Positions 33,709 to 45,219 of a stretch of 64,000 nucleotides of DNA are shown piece by piece (positions within the stretch are counted from its first letter, which is position 1; each line of letters begins with the position of its first letter). The stretch spans positions 116,001,784 through 116,065,783 of the forward strand of contig NC_072893.1 in assembly GCF_027943255.1 (NCBI RefSeq), read 5' to 3'. The notes below the pieces were generated by a model. It made no database searches. It saw only the letters and a list, made by a program, of their open reading frames with translations, and was not told the DNA's origin. Source of the stretch: Anastrepha obliqua. Lineage: Eukaryota > Arthropoda > Insecta > Diptera > Tephritidae. The position numbers and the translations under genes were made by a program.

Positions 33709-34159
33709 TTTTCACTATATATTTGATTTTGATTTTTTTTTTGTTTTTTTGTTTTTTTTTTGTAGTAATATATGAACAATTGTTTAATTTTATTTATTCG
33801 CTGATAACTTTATCCGGCCACTCTAATTAGCTATAATGTGCAGGAGTTCACAAAACTTTTGCATATTTTTAGGCCGAGCTTATTAAGCTGGCTGAGTTCA
33901 GAAAGTAACTGCGTTTTGTGACTCAGCTGCTTTCTTCTTTGTTGATTTTATTATTTATTTTGTTGTTATTGTATCTGCTTCACTTCAAGCGCCAAATGAT
34001 TAAAACAGCAAGAAATGCTTGTCTATTCGATATTTTCACCAAACTTCACACACTACCGAATGAGGATTCTTTCACCATTCGAATTAGTACAAACTTTGTG
34101 AAATTTTCACTTTAGACACAGTGTTTTTAAAATGTTTAATTTATCATCGTAAAGCTCCT
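33709..34159 (-). promoter_or_regulatory. LINE 5' UTR, presumed internal promoter
   Basis: 451-bp leader between the element 5' end and ORF1. Jockey-clade elements are known to carry an RNA polymerase II promoter in this position; no specific box was identified here. The T-rich run at 33728-33763 (A-rich on the coding strand) lies just before ORF1. Confidence 0.5.
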
Positions 34160-34174
34160 TATTCTTTCTCATCG
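34160..34174. repeat. Target-site duplication of Jockey-type LINE (right)
   Basis: TATTCTTTCTCATCG, the exact copy of 29267-29281. Confidence 0.9.
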
Positions 34175-34230
34175 CAAAGGTCCAAAAATCTCTCGCAGAA
34201 TCTTTCTCTCAAACACTCCAGGAGACACCA
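34175..34230 (-). pseudogene. RTE-like LINE relic, part 2
   Basis: CAAAGGTCCAAAAATCTCTC, GCAGAATCTTTCTCTCAAAC and ACTCCAGG continue the relic interrupted at 29281. The same sequence follows the corresponding point in the uninterrupted copy at 43925-43975. Confidence 0.75.
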
Positions 34231-34559
34231 GAAAAGTGCGTTAAGCATACAGTAGTTAAAAGGGGGATCTTAAGGCACCGCCTTATTGCTACCTTCCCCA
34301 CCTTAGGAGACATTTTGAATGATCCCCAGCTCTCCCGAAAATCAGACTGTAGCTGGGTAATCTTTTGAGTTCTTGCCCAGTCTTACTCTACTTAATTGGC
34401 CCACACAAGAGGGTAGCTGTTCCGTTAGTTGTGGACGTCTTCGCTGGTGGACGTAGCCGCATTTCCTTACGGCCTATTGTTTGTTATGCTAGATTCAGCA
34501 CTTTCTTGTCTGCGTGAAATGGGCTCCATCAAAAGGTGAAAATGAAGTGGTTCGTTGAA

Positions 34560-35113
34560 ATTGTGGTAGTAACTGCAGCGAAGCTAGAATACTTAGTAAT
34601 AAATACATGAAAATATGCCGGGCAGCCCTGAATGATATTAGCGTCGTATTCAAAGTCAGCCTTACGTGGGTTCCGAGGCACAGAGATATTGAGGGAAATT
34701 ATAAAGCCGATAAACTAGCCAGGAAAGTACTGCTGGCTCCCGAGATGATATCCCGAAGGTTGTGGCTTGTATAACCGGCTTGTGGCTTTGCTATTCGGCA
34801 GGCATTTCTTCAGACTAGACGATTTCTCCCATGAATATTACAGAAGTTGTAGAGATGAAGAAGAGGAAGAAATAGTTGAGCATTTCCTTTGCAATTGTCC
34901 AGCCTTAGCTGAAATCAGAGTAGATCGTCTAGGTAAATACTTTTTCAATTCCCTTACAGAGCTGTCTGGCGTGGGGATGGGACCAACCTACGCTTCATAA
35001 GAGCCAAAAGATTGATCCACGAAGGAAAGTAAATGAGGTTCCCGTGCAGCACAGTGGTCTCACAACAGACCTGTAAGGTCTAAGTTTAACCTAAGTAAGG
35101 TCAACCTAACCTA
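34560..35113 (+). pseudogene. LINE relic: RNase H and zinc-binding C-terminus with AACCT tail
   Basis: In broken frames the plus strand reads LTWVPRHRDIEGNYKADKLA (about 34665-34722) and EEEIVEHFLCNCPALAEIR followed by DRLGKYFFNSL (34863-34960). The first is the RNase H C-terminus, the second the HFLCNC zinc-binding end. It ends in AACCTAACCT at 35100-35113. It is closely related to the LINE at 55588-56310 (WVPGHRDIEGN, ADELA). Internal deletions and stops. Confidence 0.8.
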
Positions 35114-35839
35114 ATGAATATACTTTTTTGATAAAAATTCACGTTGGCAAAATAAGGACAAGTTTTTTTTTTTTAATAAAAAAAATGTAATTATATAGGA
35201 TTTAGCGGATAACGGTGAAAACTGCGACAAGGTTGTGTCAGCAGAAAATCTGCTTGGATTCGCCTCGAATTTCAGAGACTTCTGCTAACCTAAGAGGGAA
35301 AATATGAAAAAATAAAAATAAAAAATTCTCGCGTTCACTTCTCTTGGTGTTTTAGCGAAACAACGACACTCCAATCGGTTGCGTAATTTTACATTTGTTG
35401 CAGTTTGAAGATTAATTTCAAAGTTATTGAACTCATTTACCCTATACACACTCCACTTTTGTGAATTCATGCAATTTATGACGAAAAGAACCTTTCAGGA
35501 GAGATTAGTTTCCAAATGCTGAAGGCTTTGCGCAAATCGAAGCATTATGTCCATAGTTATTAGCATACACACATATTTTGGAAGTTAATTTTATATGAAA
35601 TAGGGATAAAATAATAATCCATACATGCGAAAGTCCGTACAAAGTCAGAGAGATGTCACTACTGGCGCATATCGAGGATATGTTTAGTTAGTGTCATAAC
35701 TTGGAAGAACGACAACAAGTTTCAACGAGATCGGTCTATTTCTTTTCGTTTGGCATTTGTTTGAATCGAGGAAGTCAAGTAATTTTCCTTTTTAGCAGTT
35801 GTGGTCGCAAGAGTAATGGAGATAGGGTTCCAACTCGTT
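35114..35839. other. Non-coding; possible 5' part of a mariner relic
   Basis: Mostly unassigned. The segment 35640-35790 may be the untranslated end of the mariner copy recognised just downstream, but no inverted repeat could be paired. Confidence 0.3.
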
Positions 35840-36110
35840 TAACAATCTCCCGATTCTTTTGACTTGGCTCACTCAGATCCCGCGGACTAGTATTTGTTCC
35901 TCAATTTGAAGAAAGTTGTGGGCGGGTAAAAGATTTGGTTCAAACGAGGAGGTGAGTGAAGAAACGAATGACTATTTTTCGGATGCGGCCAAATTCTATT
36001 ATTCGGAAGGGATCAACAAACTAGAACGGCATTGGATGAAGTGTTTAAGCGTAAAGTAAGACTATCTCGAAAGTGTACCTCAAAAATTAAGGTTTTTTTT
36101 TGGGTTTGTT
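35840..36110 (+). pseudogene. Mariner transposase C-terminal relic
   Basis: The plus strand reads GKRFGSNEEVSEETNDYFSD, then AAKFYYSEGINKLERHWMKC LSVK and a stop at about 36056-36058, preceded by damaged LAHSDPAD and YLFLNLKK from the DD34D third-aspartate region. This is the mariner C-terminus (G-KRF-SNEEV...YY-GI-KLE-RW-KC). The N-terminal and central parts are deleted. It is a different subfamily from the intact element at 23813-25081. Confidence 0.75.
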
Positions 36111-36139
36111 GGGGCAGACTAGCAAGTACAGCACTCAGA

Positions 36140-36445
36140 TAACATTAAGTCCATTGTACTGCACTGTAGTTGTATTACACTCCTTTTTAAGTTTCTTCTG
36201 CGCTCATGACCTTAGACAGCCCTCCAACCACTTCAAGGGTAGTTGAGTCCTGTACATCCAGGCTCAATTATGTCGGTAGACAGGAGAGGAGGGTGAAGCA
36301 GCGGACCACTTTCTGTGCGTCTGCCCGGCCTTCGCTCCGGTTAGGCTCGAGGTCTTTGATACTGATGTGTGAAGAAGCGACCACCTTGGCTCCTTGGCAC
36401 CACGAGATCTACTCAGATTTCTTCGGAGGTCGGGAGATTTAAAGA
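36140..36445 (+). pseudogene. LINE relic: ORF2 zinc-binding C-terminus
   Basis: The frame reads GEEGEAADHFLCVCPAFAPV, then RLEVFDTDV, a stop, RSDHLGSLAPRDLLRFLRRS. The HFLCVCPAF block is the same zinc-binding end seen in the other R1/I-like relics, preceded by an eroded Cys pair. Two stops interrupt it. A short fragment. Confidence 0.7.
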
Positions 36446-38650
36446 CAAAAAAAAAGACAAGTTAAGTAGTGTTTTTAGTTTAGCCCGTATTACGTGTGTG
36501 TGATATACAGGGTTTCAAATTCAAATTAAACCAATTTGAAGAATAGATTTTCTCTCAGCAACCGCCGCCATTGAACAGTGACAGCAGCAAAAACAAGATA
36601 ACGGGAAACTTAAACTTCAAGGACCCTATTTTATAGTTATTTCTTCTTAAAAATAATTCAATATTACAAAAAGCAAACTGCTTTTGTTCTCCAAAGCAAG
36701 CAGATTAAAGATTAAATATATATTTTAGCGTGCAAATCAAAGCAATTAATTTTCTCCGTGCGCTCTAATAATTCAATTCACCGCAACGCATTTATAATAA
36801 ATCTGCCTCATTATTCTTTGAACGTCACACAAAAGTTGTAGCACAAAGAAGAACTAGAAGACGCAGAATAAGAAGGGGAACCAAATGAATGCGAGTATGT
36901 GCAAAATGAAGAGGCAAATAGAACCCGCAAGCAATTTCCATCTGCGCCTCATTAACAAATTTCAATAGCGTACATTTTCTTTGGCACCAAAGCGCTGCCT
37001 CCAAACCAAACAGAGGCCAAGCCAGAGGCTGCTTTCAACAGCACAGTGCACACTGAATGCCGCAAGTGCGTCGCTATTTCTGTGATGCCTACCTACTGAT
37101 GCTCCATCATTGCCATGACCAAAAACAATAATGAGCATAAAAAGAGGCGAAAAAAAACCAAAAACAACAAGCTGAATACATAGCAACCACTAACGCGAAT
37201 TGTTCGCATGTCATTCCGCGGCAACGCCAACAGTGGCAGCTATGCCAGCATGAGCACATGCAATGGCAACGTTGACAAAAATGCCACAACAACTATCAGT
37301 CGCCCGTGGTGGGGGCAGGCAATGCGAACATCAAAAGTAGTGTTGGCGTCTATGACAAACGTATAGGCGAATGTGATAGCCGCCATAGTGTCGTCGTTGC
37401 AGACGACGTCATCGCCACCACCTCCAAAGCCATGATGATCATCATCAACGTCGTCGTTGTAGTTGGCACCGTCGACATTCGTCTTAAGTGCTGTTGCCAC
37501 TCCCTTTTTTGTTGGCACTCGCGTGCCGGTCGTGCAGCGGAAATGCTTTCAAACATACACACATATATATATTCATATACATGAAAATGCAAAAATGTAG
37601 ACATGTATTTGTAGTATTTGCATATATTTGAAGAAAGGCCTTGGCTGCTGATTTTGTTGTTGTGCGCACAACATAATGCCGTGCCTTCTAAGCACTACAG
37701 GTGTATGTGTCTGTGTAAGCAGCATTTAAACTTTGAACTTTTACGAGCATTTGTAATTTTCGCAATTTCACAAATGCAGGCAAATTGTCTAATTAGTTTG
37801 ATTAAAAAGAATTAATTGCCAAAAGCGCATCAGTTGAATTAAATTGATTGCGGTGTGGTGGCGGGGGGATACGCTTTGCTAAATTTTTTATAGTTATGGC
37901 TTTTCTATGCAATTATGGAAGTGAAGACGGGGGATCAAAGAAGTGGGAAAAAGTTAAAAATAAAAACCCAATCCCCAGGGTATAAAATAAAAACCTCAAA
38001 ATATATATGTAATCAAATAACTATTCCAAGACTACTCCGATTTGCACAGGATTTTCAGCATTATGAAGCTAATCGTTCCTGGTAGGTTCTTTTTGACATA
38101 AGTTACATGAATTCACAAAAGTGGGGTGTCTATAAGGCAAAATGTGTTCAAAAATCAGAAAATTAATTTTCAAACTGCAATAAATTAAAAATGATGTAAC
38201 CGATTGGAGTGCCGTTATTTCGCTATAATACCTTGAAATGCTTGCCATCAGTCTGTACTAATTAAATTTTCAATTATTTCCCATTACTAGTAAAATTTTG
38301 GAAACAAAAGTAACCTTTTCTCGAAAAAAATGCTCTTTGTGTGTGCGAAACTCCACCAAGTGAAATAAGCGAGAATGAGCAGGCAAAACAAATTTTATGC
38401 TCTCTGATTTCTATATCTGCCGATTAGATGTTGCGTTTTACATCACTCGTATATACTATATTAAAAATTTTAGTTTACGGCTCAAACAAAGCCGAACACT
38501 TTTTAAAAATAACTGCTGCAAGTCCATCAAAGTGCATTTGCTTAGGGGACTTTATACCATCGATGTCTCTCATCCCATTCGGTGCCTTCTCCCCAGTTAA
38601 AATGAGCGATGAGAAGGTTCGCGGATTAAAGGGCAGTCAGTCTTGCAGGA
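36446..38650. other. Non-coding DNA
   Basis: No gene or element recognised. 37100-37550 is relatively GC-rich with GTCGTC/GATGATG triplet runs that create spurious frames on both strands. Confidence 0.4.
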
Positions 38651-38652
38651 AT

Positions 38653-38900
38653 ATTAGAACTTGTTTTCTTAGATTTAATACAACTTCAGAAGGTTTTCGA
38701 GTTACATCATCATGAGCAGACAATTTTTCTTCTATTAGAACTTGTTTTCTTAGTTTTAATATAACTTCAGAAGGTTTTCGGTTTACATCATCATGAACAG
38801 AAAATGTTTCTTCTATTAGAACTTTTTTCTTAGATGTATTGTAATATAACTTCAGAAGGTTTTCGGGTTACATCATCATGAACAGAAAATTTTTCTTTTC
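38653..38900 (+). repeat. Three tandem copies of an 81-bp unit
   Basis: Units begin ATTAGAACTTGTTTTCTTAG at 38653, 38734 and 38815. Each contains AACTTCAGAAGGTTTTCG, TTACATCATCATGA and TTTTTCTTCT. Similarity between copies is about 90 percent by eye, so the duplication is fairly recent. No coding function seen. Confidence 0.85.
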
Positions 38901-39439
38901 ATAGATCTCTTTCCATATTTAGAAATAAATAATAATCGGAAGAGTCTTAATTTGAACTATAGGAAGAATGGGTAAGTATAAAATTTCGAAGTTGGGCAGC
39001 AATTGACACTTAATTTAGATTACAGGGACAGCCAAGTGTTTCAAACGGATGCATTGCGCAGCAAAATAAGCAATCTTCGCCTCCTCTTTCTTCTTAACGT
39101 AGTGACATTGTCATCTCTTTGAATATATTTTTCTTGTTTTTCATTTTTCCGTGGTAGGCCCCTTTTCTTTAAGAATCGAGATCAGTAAGGTGCCCTCTTA
39201 GTACTTAATTACAAGTAAAATAATTATTATTTCTTCAGTGGATTGTGATGAACTGAACTAAGTTTTAGGCCTTGTTGAGCCGTTTTTCTTTTTTTCTCTA
39301 CATAGACTTTTGCTTCGATTCAGAACTTCTACTTCGATCACTTTATGAATGAATGAAAGTTTACTCTCTACTAATAGTGTCATTCATAACTTAAGCACTT
39401 GTTTTGCTATACTGTTTCAAAACTTTCGTGAAAGAACAA
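38901..39439. other. AT-rich non-coding sequence
   Basis: Nothing recognised. Confidence 0.4.
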
Positions 39440-39720
39440 ATTTTCTCCGTATACTCGTACGTGCAAAAAACAAAAATGCCGTATAAAGAAAAATCGCAAC
39501 AGCGTTAAGGAAAACAATTATAAAAAATCAACGGAATTTTTTAGCAACTTTAGACTTGCACTTCATTGAAGTAAAATATTGTATAATGAGCTACATACCA
39601 AAATTATTTCTATAAATTCTAATTAAGAACCGTGGTATTGTGAAGGAAATTATTGTCAATAGAATTTTTCTAGTTTTTCTATAAAGTTTGAAATTCGGAT
39701 TTAAAGTTGAAGCAGTACAG
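39440..39720 (+). repeat. Dispersed AT-rich repeat copy (ATAAAACTGCATA family)
   Basis: Shares AATTATAAAAAATCAACGGA, the CACTT...AATAAAATATTG stretch, GAGCTACATACCAAAATT, TTCTATAAATTCT and TATAAAGTTTGAAATTCGGA with the copies at 15010 and 20690. The ATAAAACTGCATA core itself has diverged. Confidence 0.5.
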
Positions 39721-40179
39721 GCCGGGTGTTTGTTTGTTTCATATATATTTTCTTGTTACAATGTAGTTGTTATATATACATTACGAAATTGATACAAAAA
39801 ATACGTGTTTGGAAATTGATTCATTGAGGCCTGCCAAAAAATAAGCTATTTGAATCTTCTTCGGATTTCTGCCACATAAGCAAAGTTTCTGTTTAAAGTT
39901 TCTGAAACTCTATATCCAGATTGCTGCGTTTATCTCTCATGGAAAGAAAAACAATCCTCTACACCCATATCCTCCACAATGCAGCTTCAGAGCTACACAA
40001 ATGCAGTTGCTCTACTGCAGTATTAAAAACTTTAACGCTTTTACGTTGTATTTTTCTGACCTGCCAAAGCCACAAGGCTGAGTCAACACCTCTTCATTAC
40101 ATCCAACAAAGTTTTAGACTCAGTATACATTTGGGCAAACTTGCAAATTTCTAGACACACCAAGCTCAGATAATTAACG

Positions 40180-40530
40180 CATTAGCCAAGGTGACGCTGC
40201 AATGGGGAAGTGAAATGCGGCTCATTTCGAAAACGATCACGCAGAAACCTCAATGCTTCACCAACAAATGCTTCATGGAAATATGCAGAATATTCTGGCC
40301 CAATATAAGTAAGTAATGAAGAACTCCGGGGACAAACGAACGGCAGCTAAAATGCAGAAAATGGAGTTGAATAAGCCACGCTCTTGGAAAACCGCCCCAC
40401 AGCAGCACAAAAATTACCCTACATTGGAATCTTCAGGGAAGCAGAAGCCGCAGCCGGCCCAAAAATACCTGAAAAAGGTCCATCCTACATGAAGATAAGT
40501 CAACCCATTTTGACTGCTTGTGCGCCGATA
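40180..40530 (+). pseudogene. RTE-like LINE relic (second family), RT C-terminus
   Basis: The plus strand reads TLQWGSEMRLISKTITQKPQ, then CFTNKCFMEICRIFWPNIS, and in a shifted frame GHALGKPPHSSTKITLHWNL followed by QGSRSRSRPKNT. These match the ...GAETW...INKCLRRI..IWWP... and GHTLRK..ALHWNPQGKRRRGRPKNTW blocks of endonuclease/RT retrotransposons. Stops and shifts throughout; dead. Confidence 0.7.
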
Positions 40531-41649
40531 GACTAGAATTCAGTTATCACCACCCTAAGTCTGCAGACATCGCTTTGTGTAATATTTGTCAGTATTGACG
40601 TTTGCTTGTGGTTGTAGGTGGGCCATAACGTTCTGCTAATGTTGCATGTTTTCTGGGTTCTCGATCTTCATTGACCTGACTTATACTTGACTGACCGAAC
40701 ACAATTTATTAAACGGATCTTCAGAAATTCACAGGTAACTGCTTTGCCTTGCCTTTGGAGTTGCTCAAGGTTCGATTCTTGAAGGCTTATAACCTCACTT
40801 TCAGAGCTGAGTTAACTTAACTTTAGTCGTCTAACAGAAAATGTTGTTGTAACAGTGATAACCGCACTTGTAAATGTTAACATTTTTATGAGTTGCTTTC
40901 AGGCGCAACTAAAACCGTAACTAGGTAATTTAGGCAGCTTAGCACTTAAATCTTTGCTACGCATACTGATATTGCGACATAGATTTTAGTCACCCGATTT
41001 TTATTAGTAGTATGAAGCGGTTATCGCAACCGCAATTCAGTCATCGTTCAGTCGTCACCATGAAATCTACACTGCAGCTGCCCTGCAAAGCTAGGATTAG
41101 GACTTGATTCACATATTTTAGCTATGCTGGAGAAGCTGATATTAGTCGCCTGCAGAATTTTCTTATTAGCATGCAGGTTTTTCCCATGACAAATTCTAAA
41201 TTTGTTTAACTTCTTCTATCATCGCTCCCTTTTCCCTTCCTCTTTATCATTTAATGGTACCATATTGGACGGATTGACGTCACCGAGCTGCTGAGCTGAG
41301 ACATTTCGTTTGCTAACTGATTTCTAGCAATCAGTGCCGAATTGGTTGGGATGGCTATACTCAATAGAGACATGAAACCCTAATTCAGAAAAAAGATATT
41401 TTTTTGTCTGGCCTCAGCCGGCGATGATAACCTCGGAGTGCATACCTTCTACAATCAAGCTTCTAAAAAAATCTACTATTCGAAGGTGGTAGGACAACTT
41501 CATGCTTGGCTTGGTTAGCTCCGACTTCGATGCCCATTAGGGACGTGAAACACCTAATCAAGGACAATGAAGATGTATGGATCTATTGTAAAGGATCCAT
41601 TTGAAGAAAACTCCGAAACGACTCCAATATAATTTATATAATAGACTCT
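40531..41649. other. Non-coding, unassigned
   Basis: No supported feature. Confidence 0.4.
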
Positions 41650-41710
41650 TACACCCTTTTTAGGTGTTTGGCCGAGCTCCTTCTACTGTTAGTGCCGTGC
41701 GTATTCATGT
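41650..41710 (-). mobile_element. SINE 3'-end fragment
   Basis: CACCCTTTTTAGGTGTTTGG and CCGAGCTCCTTC match the 3' end of the tRNA-derived SINE in minus orientation. Only about 60 bp are recognisable. Confidence 0.45.
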
Positions 41711-42639
41711 TGTCTCACAAATTCAACATAATTTACCTAAGGTTTATCTAACCATTTACTCTGTGTGCTTTGATGCCCAGAACTTAGAACTCTCAGTCCA
41801 CTTTTGTATGTATGTGTGCACATATTTATCCCAGGAACTATACACACTTAAATTATTTTCGCGCCAGAACACATACTTCGGCATGACTTCATTACTGCTT
41901 CTTGCAACATATATTCAGTTTGCTGAAAATGCTATAGCTATTTATAAATTTTACTTCATTTTAATTGCAAAATTTTATGGATACATCTTTTTATCTCTTT
42001 CTCCTTCGCCATAAAGATAGACCATAAACGCGACGTTGGTATTATTTTTAGCCACGCGTCAGCTTCGTGGAAACTGAGTGAAATACAATATTTGAGGCAA
42101 ATTTTGTTGAAAGAGCAACGCTACTCTAGGGTGGTCTGGCATAAGACCTATTAGTGACTGAAGTTAAATAGTGTTTAAAGGCAGTTGGAGCTGAAAGTTA
42201 TTGCGTTAATCTATGATCGTCTAGCTAGCAGGCGACACTTACATGAACAACACAAACTTTGCTTCCAAGAAATTTTGCGTGTGCAAGTGACAGCAATCAA
42301 ATATGAAAGAAAAAATATATAAAATTACTAGAAGTTCTACGAAACTTTTGCGTATTTTGATTGGTGTGCCCATTAAAGAGGTTAGCTTCACTATTTTGGC
42401 TTTATTACATTCATTTGCTTTCAAGCGTTACCTATATCTGTAAATCAAGCATGAAAGGTGATGACTCTCAGATCCATATGGCGAACTTCGAGCCCTTTCT
42501 TAATAAGCTTTAACAACCTTCAATAAGAAGGTTCATTAATTTTGTACGTTTTCATTCCTGAAAGGCATCTGTATGGAGGCATTAAACCACCTATCAGCGA
42601 AGAATGAAAAGTTTTGTTTCTTGGTGGCTTAAAGTTGGA

Positions 42640-43330
42640 AGATGGATCACGTGTACCGGAGCTGGAATACTCACAACAGTACTCAAGAAATAACCGCCAA
42701 TGGGCGCTTATCTAACCCAATTTTAGACGAAGAGTCTCACAAACGAAGTGTGGCTTGGCAGAAGAACGAAAGGGATCTGAATACATATTAAGCTGGACTA
42801 TTAGGCTTAATTGGGAACAACTAATAAGGTAACATTACAGAGGGTTCCGGAACATGAATGATCCGAAAGCAACGAAAGAACTAATGGTCTCACAAAAAAA
42901 GGAACTCAACGTGGTTTGCATGCGGTAGATTCTTTCTTAGAGCTCTACTGCATAGCTACTTCGAAGATGAGAGAAATATTGATTTCTATCGCAATTCAAA
43001 GTGAAAAAGGCTACTAAAGAGATACCTGACTCCTTCTCTAAGTCTCACTGAGCTACTGCCAGAAGTTAAGTGCAAGAGTTTAAGAGCTCTTACTGCTTAC
43101 TTGAGAAGATGTTGCATATTAAGATACATTAAAAAATAATATTAATATAAGACAGTAGTTCTGAAAGAAGTGAATAGCTGTTTTTGTGAGTTGTCTGAGG
43201 TGGCGCTTGAGTATATCTCCTTTGATTGCCCAGAGTGAGACCGATTTTCGTCTCATTTAGTAAAGTTTGAGAGCTTCCAAAGCGAAAAATTTCTTAATTA
43301 GGCTAAAAGTGGAGTGAAGTTCCAAGATGT
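42640..43330 (+). pseudogene. LINE relic: RNase H region
   Basis: Broken frames read WITCTGAGIL (42643-42680; RNase H start), RVPEHE...ESNERTNGL followed by KGTQRGL (42840-42920; matches WVPGHEGSEGNE..DGLA), a middle part LLPEVKCKSLRALTAYLRRC (43035-43100) and an eroded zinc-binding end with ISFDCPE (43215-43240). Many stops; old. Relationship to LINE A is likely from the order of blocks. Confidence 0.6.
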
Positions 43331-43577
43331 TTGAAATATGACGCTCTCCAAAGTGTGTTTTGTCTGATCCCATAAGGGTTTGAGTGATCTTATTTCTAAG
43401 GCTGAGCTCGAAAGGACTATTTAAATCGCGATGAAGGTAGTTGCTAGGTATCGAGATCTAGAACTGTTAAATTACAAAACAAAAATCATTTGCTGAATAA
43501 AAGCTAGGGATATATCTTCTCTAACCATTTATTGGTAGAGGATAGTGTCCTTTTCTTGAATAAACCTAATTCTCTTC

Positions 43578-43995
43578 TCCTTGATTGGCGCGATAACAGC
43601 TTTCGTGATTTTGATCAAGGTTAATAGAGCGCGTCTGTCATTCCTTTCTCATACTAACCGGCGCTAGCTGGACACACCAAGTGCAGCCAAGTCTTTCTCC
43701 ACCTGATCTTTCCGACGCAGAGAAGACCTTCGTCTTTCTCTGCTCCACCAGTTGATACTGCATGGAATACTTTCAGAGCCGAAGCGTTTGCCTCCATTCG
43801 GACGGCACGACCCAGCCAACGAAGCCGCTAAATCGTTATCCGCTGCGCTATGTCTATGCCGTCGTCGTAAAGCTGATACAGCTCATTATTACATCGCTTG
43901 CGATACTCATCATCGCCAATATGCAAAGGTCCAAAAATCTTTCGCAGAATCTTTCTCTCAAACACTCCAAGGGACCCCTCAAGGGACGCCTAATA
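43578..43995 (-). pseudogene. RTE-like LINE 3' end (best RTE copy in window)
   Basis: The minus strand reads RKILRKIFGPLHIGDDEYRK, RCNNELYQLYDDGIDIAQRI, a stop, RLRWLGRAVRMEANASALKV and, after a shift, LRRKDQVEKDLAALGVSS with stop near 43665. A 3' UTR continues to about 43578 (GATAACAGC / TTGGCGCGATAAC). This is the typical C-terminus of insect endonuclease/RT retrotransposons. The same sequence occurs at 28999-29281 plus 34175-34230 and, in plus orientation, at 45220-45640. One in-frame stop and at least one shift. Confidence 0.8.
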
Positions 43996-44999
43996 AGCAC
44001 TTGAAATTTATCACGCCAAAACTTTTTCAATTTAAATTTTAAGTACAGAGATCTCTAAATAACCCTCTTTAAGTACTGAAAATATTTAAAAGTGGTTTCT
44101 AAGCCATTAAATCTACCTTTTCAGCTTTCCCACATCTCTCAATATGCTGTTATGATTACACAGTAATTCACATAAAATTTGCTGACAAATTTTATTATCC
44201 TGAATTTCCATTTAAATGACACTTTTTTCTAATATTTTGTTTATAATACGAAACGATATAAGCCATTAGAAAAGACGTAGCGTAGACGCAATACGAAAAA
44301 AAAAAGAAATTACATGAAAGTTAAGGCAACAAAAATTGCCATCAAAATACCAGCAAACTTTGTAGCGGGTTTTGTGCTTATTTTCGCTGGTTGTACGTCC
44401 TTATCGTTAACTGCTCTGGTATCGGCCATGACGGTAACTCAGTTAACATAAACAACAATCCCCTGTAAAAAACGTCTAAGCACACGCGTCTCCATTGCTT
44501 TGTTGTGGGCAGCTCCTTTGTGTACACTTTTTTGGCTTCCATACTTTTGGTTATTTGTTCTGTTGATGAGTAATCGCGTCCACTAAGTCGACAAATACCA
44601 AAAACGACACTGACTTTGTCGCTGCTGTTAACGCCAAATAATGGCAGTTGATGAGTTTTTTGTTACTGTAGTCACTGTTGGGTATTAGGTGAAGGTTTTG
44701 GGTGTAGAGGGTTGCTGTTTCATTATTCAACTCCTTTATTTTGGATGAAAGTTATGCAAGATTTCTGGTCAGCAGTGAATTGCAAACGCATTTTAGCTCT
44801 TTTACTTGTTTTTCAAAAAGTGAAGGGTTTTCGTTTATAGTTTTCTGTTGGAAGATATCAGCAACTTTAGTAGATGCGGTAAACGGGAAAGCAAATAAAA
44901 AAACTAACAGCTTTGTCCTTTGTTCTACGTTTTAAGTTAACAACAAAATCAATAGAAAAATTTTCATCCTGATCAAAATAATTCAATGATCCCTATCTT
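43996..44999. other. Non-coding, non-repetitive DNA
   Basis: No element or gene recognised. Confidence 0.4.
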
Positions 45000-45180
45000 A
45001 CTAAAGCGCTTTTTACTACTATAGGAAGACCGTTATTGGAATATAGTTTGACCGGCTGGAACCCACACTACCAAATTCACATAGATCAGCGAGAAACCGT
45101 GCAAAAACAGCTTCCGCTACACAACAGGAGTCTAAACCTTATTAATCCTCCCATTCTTACAAGTTAAATCGCTCAGAGGG
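45000..45180 (+). pseudogene. LINE relic: RT thumb region
   Basis: The plus strand reads GRPLLEYSLTGWNPHYQIHI, then DQRETVQKQLPLHNRSLNLI. This fits the ..RP.LEYA..WNP......IE.VQ.. block found after the RT active site in Jockey/CR1/I-like elements. Only this short segment remains. Confidence 0.6.
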
Positions 45181-45219
45181 TCGAGGATTTTCTCTGTCAG
45201 GCATATTTAATAATATCCT

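Larger units (their letters stand above)
29282..34159 (-). mobile_element. Nearly intact Jockey-clade LINE (4.88 kb)
   Basis: A non-LTR retrotransposon in minus orientation: 5' UTR about 33709-34159, ORF1 33708-32074, ORF2 32077-29433, short 3' UTR with AATAAA just before a 21-base poly(A) (T run 29282-29302). An exact 15-bp duplication flanks it. The full-length structure, long tail and exact duplication point to a recent insertion. ORF1 is intact and ORF2 has one visible break. It is inserted in an RTE-like relic. Clade assignment is from the ORF1 PRE_C2HC/zinc-knuckle layout, apurinic endonuclease plus RT without RNase H, and ATGA overlap of the ORFs. Confidence 0.95.

Noticed and set aside
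37240..37604. Three overlapping open frames on both strands near 37.4 kb
   Set aside because: Result of GATGATG/GTCGTC triplet runs; all frames open together, none with motifs.
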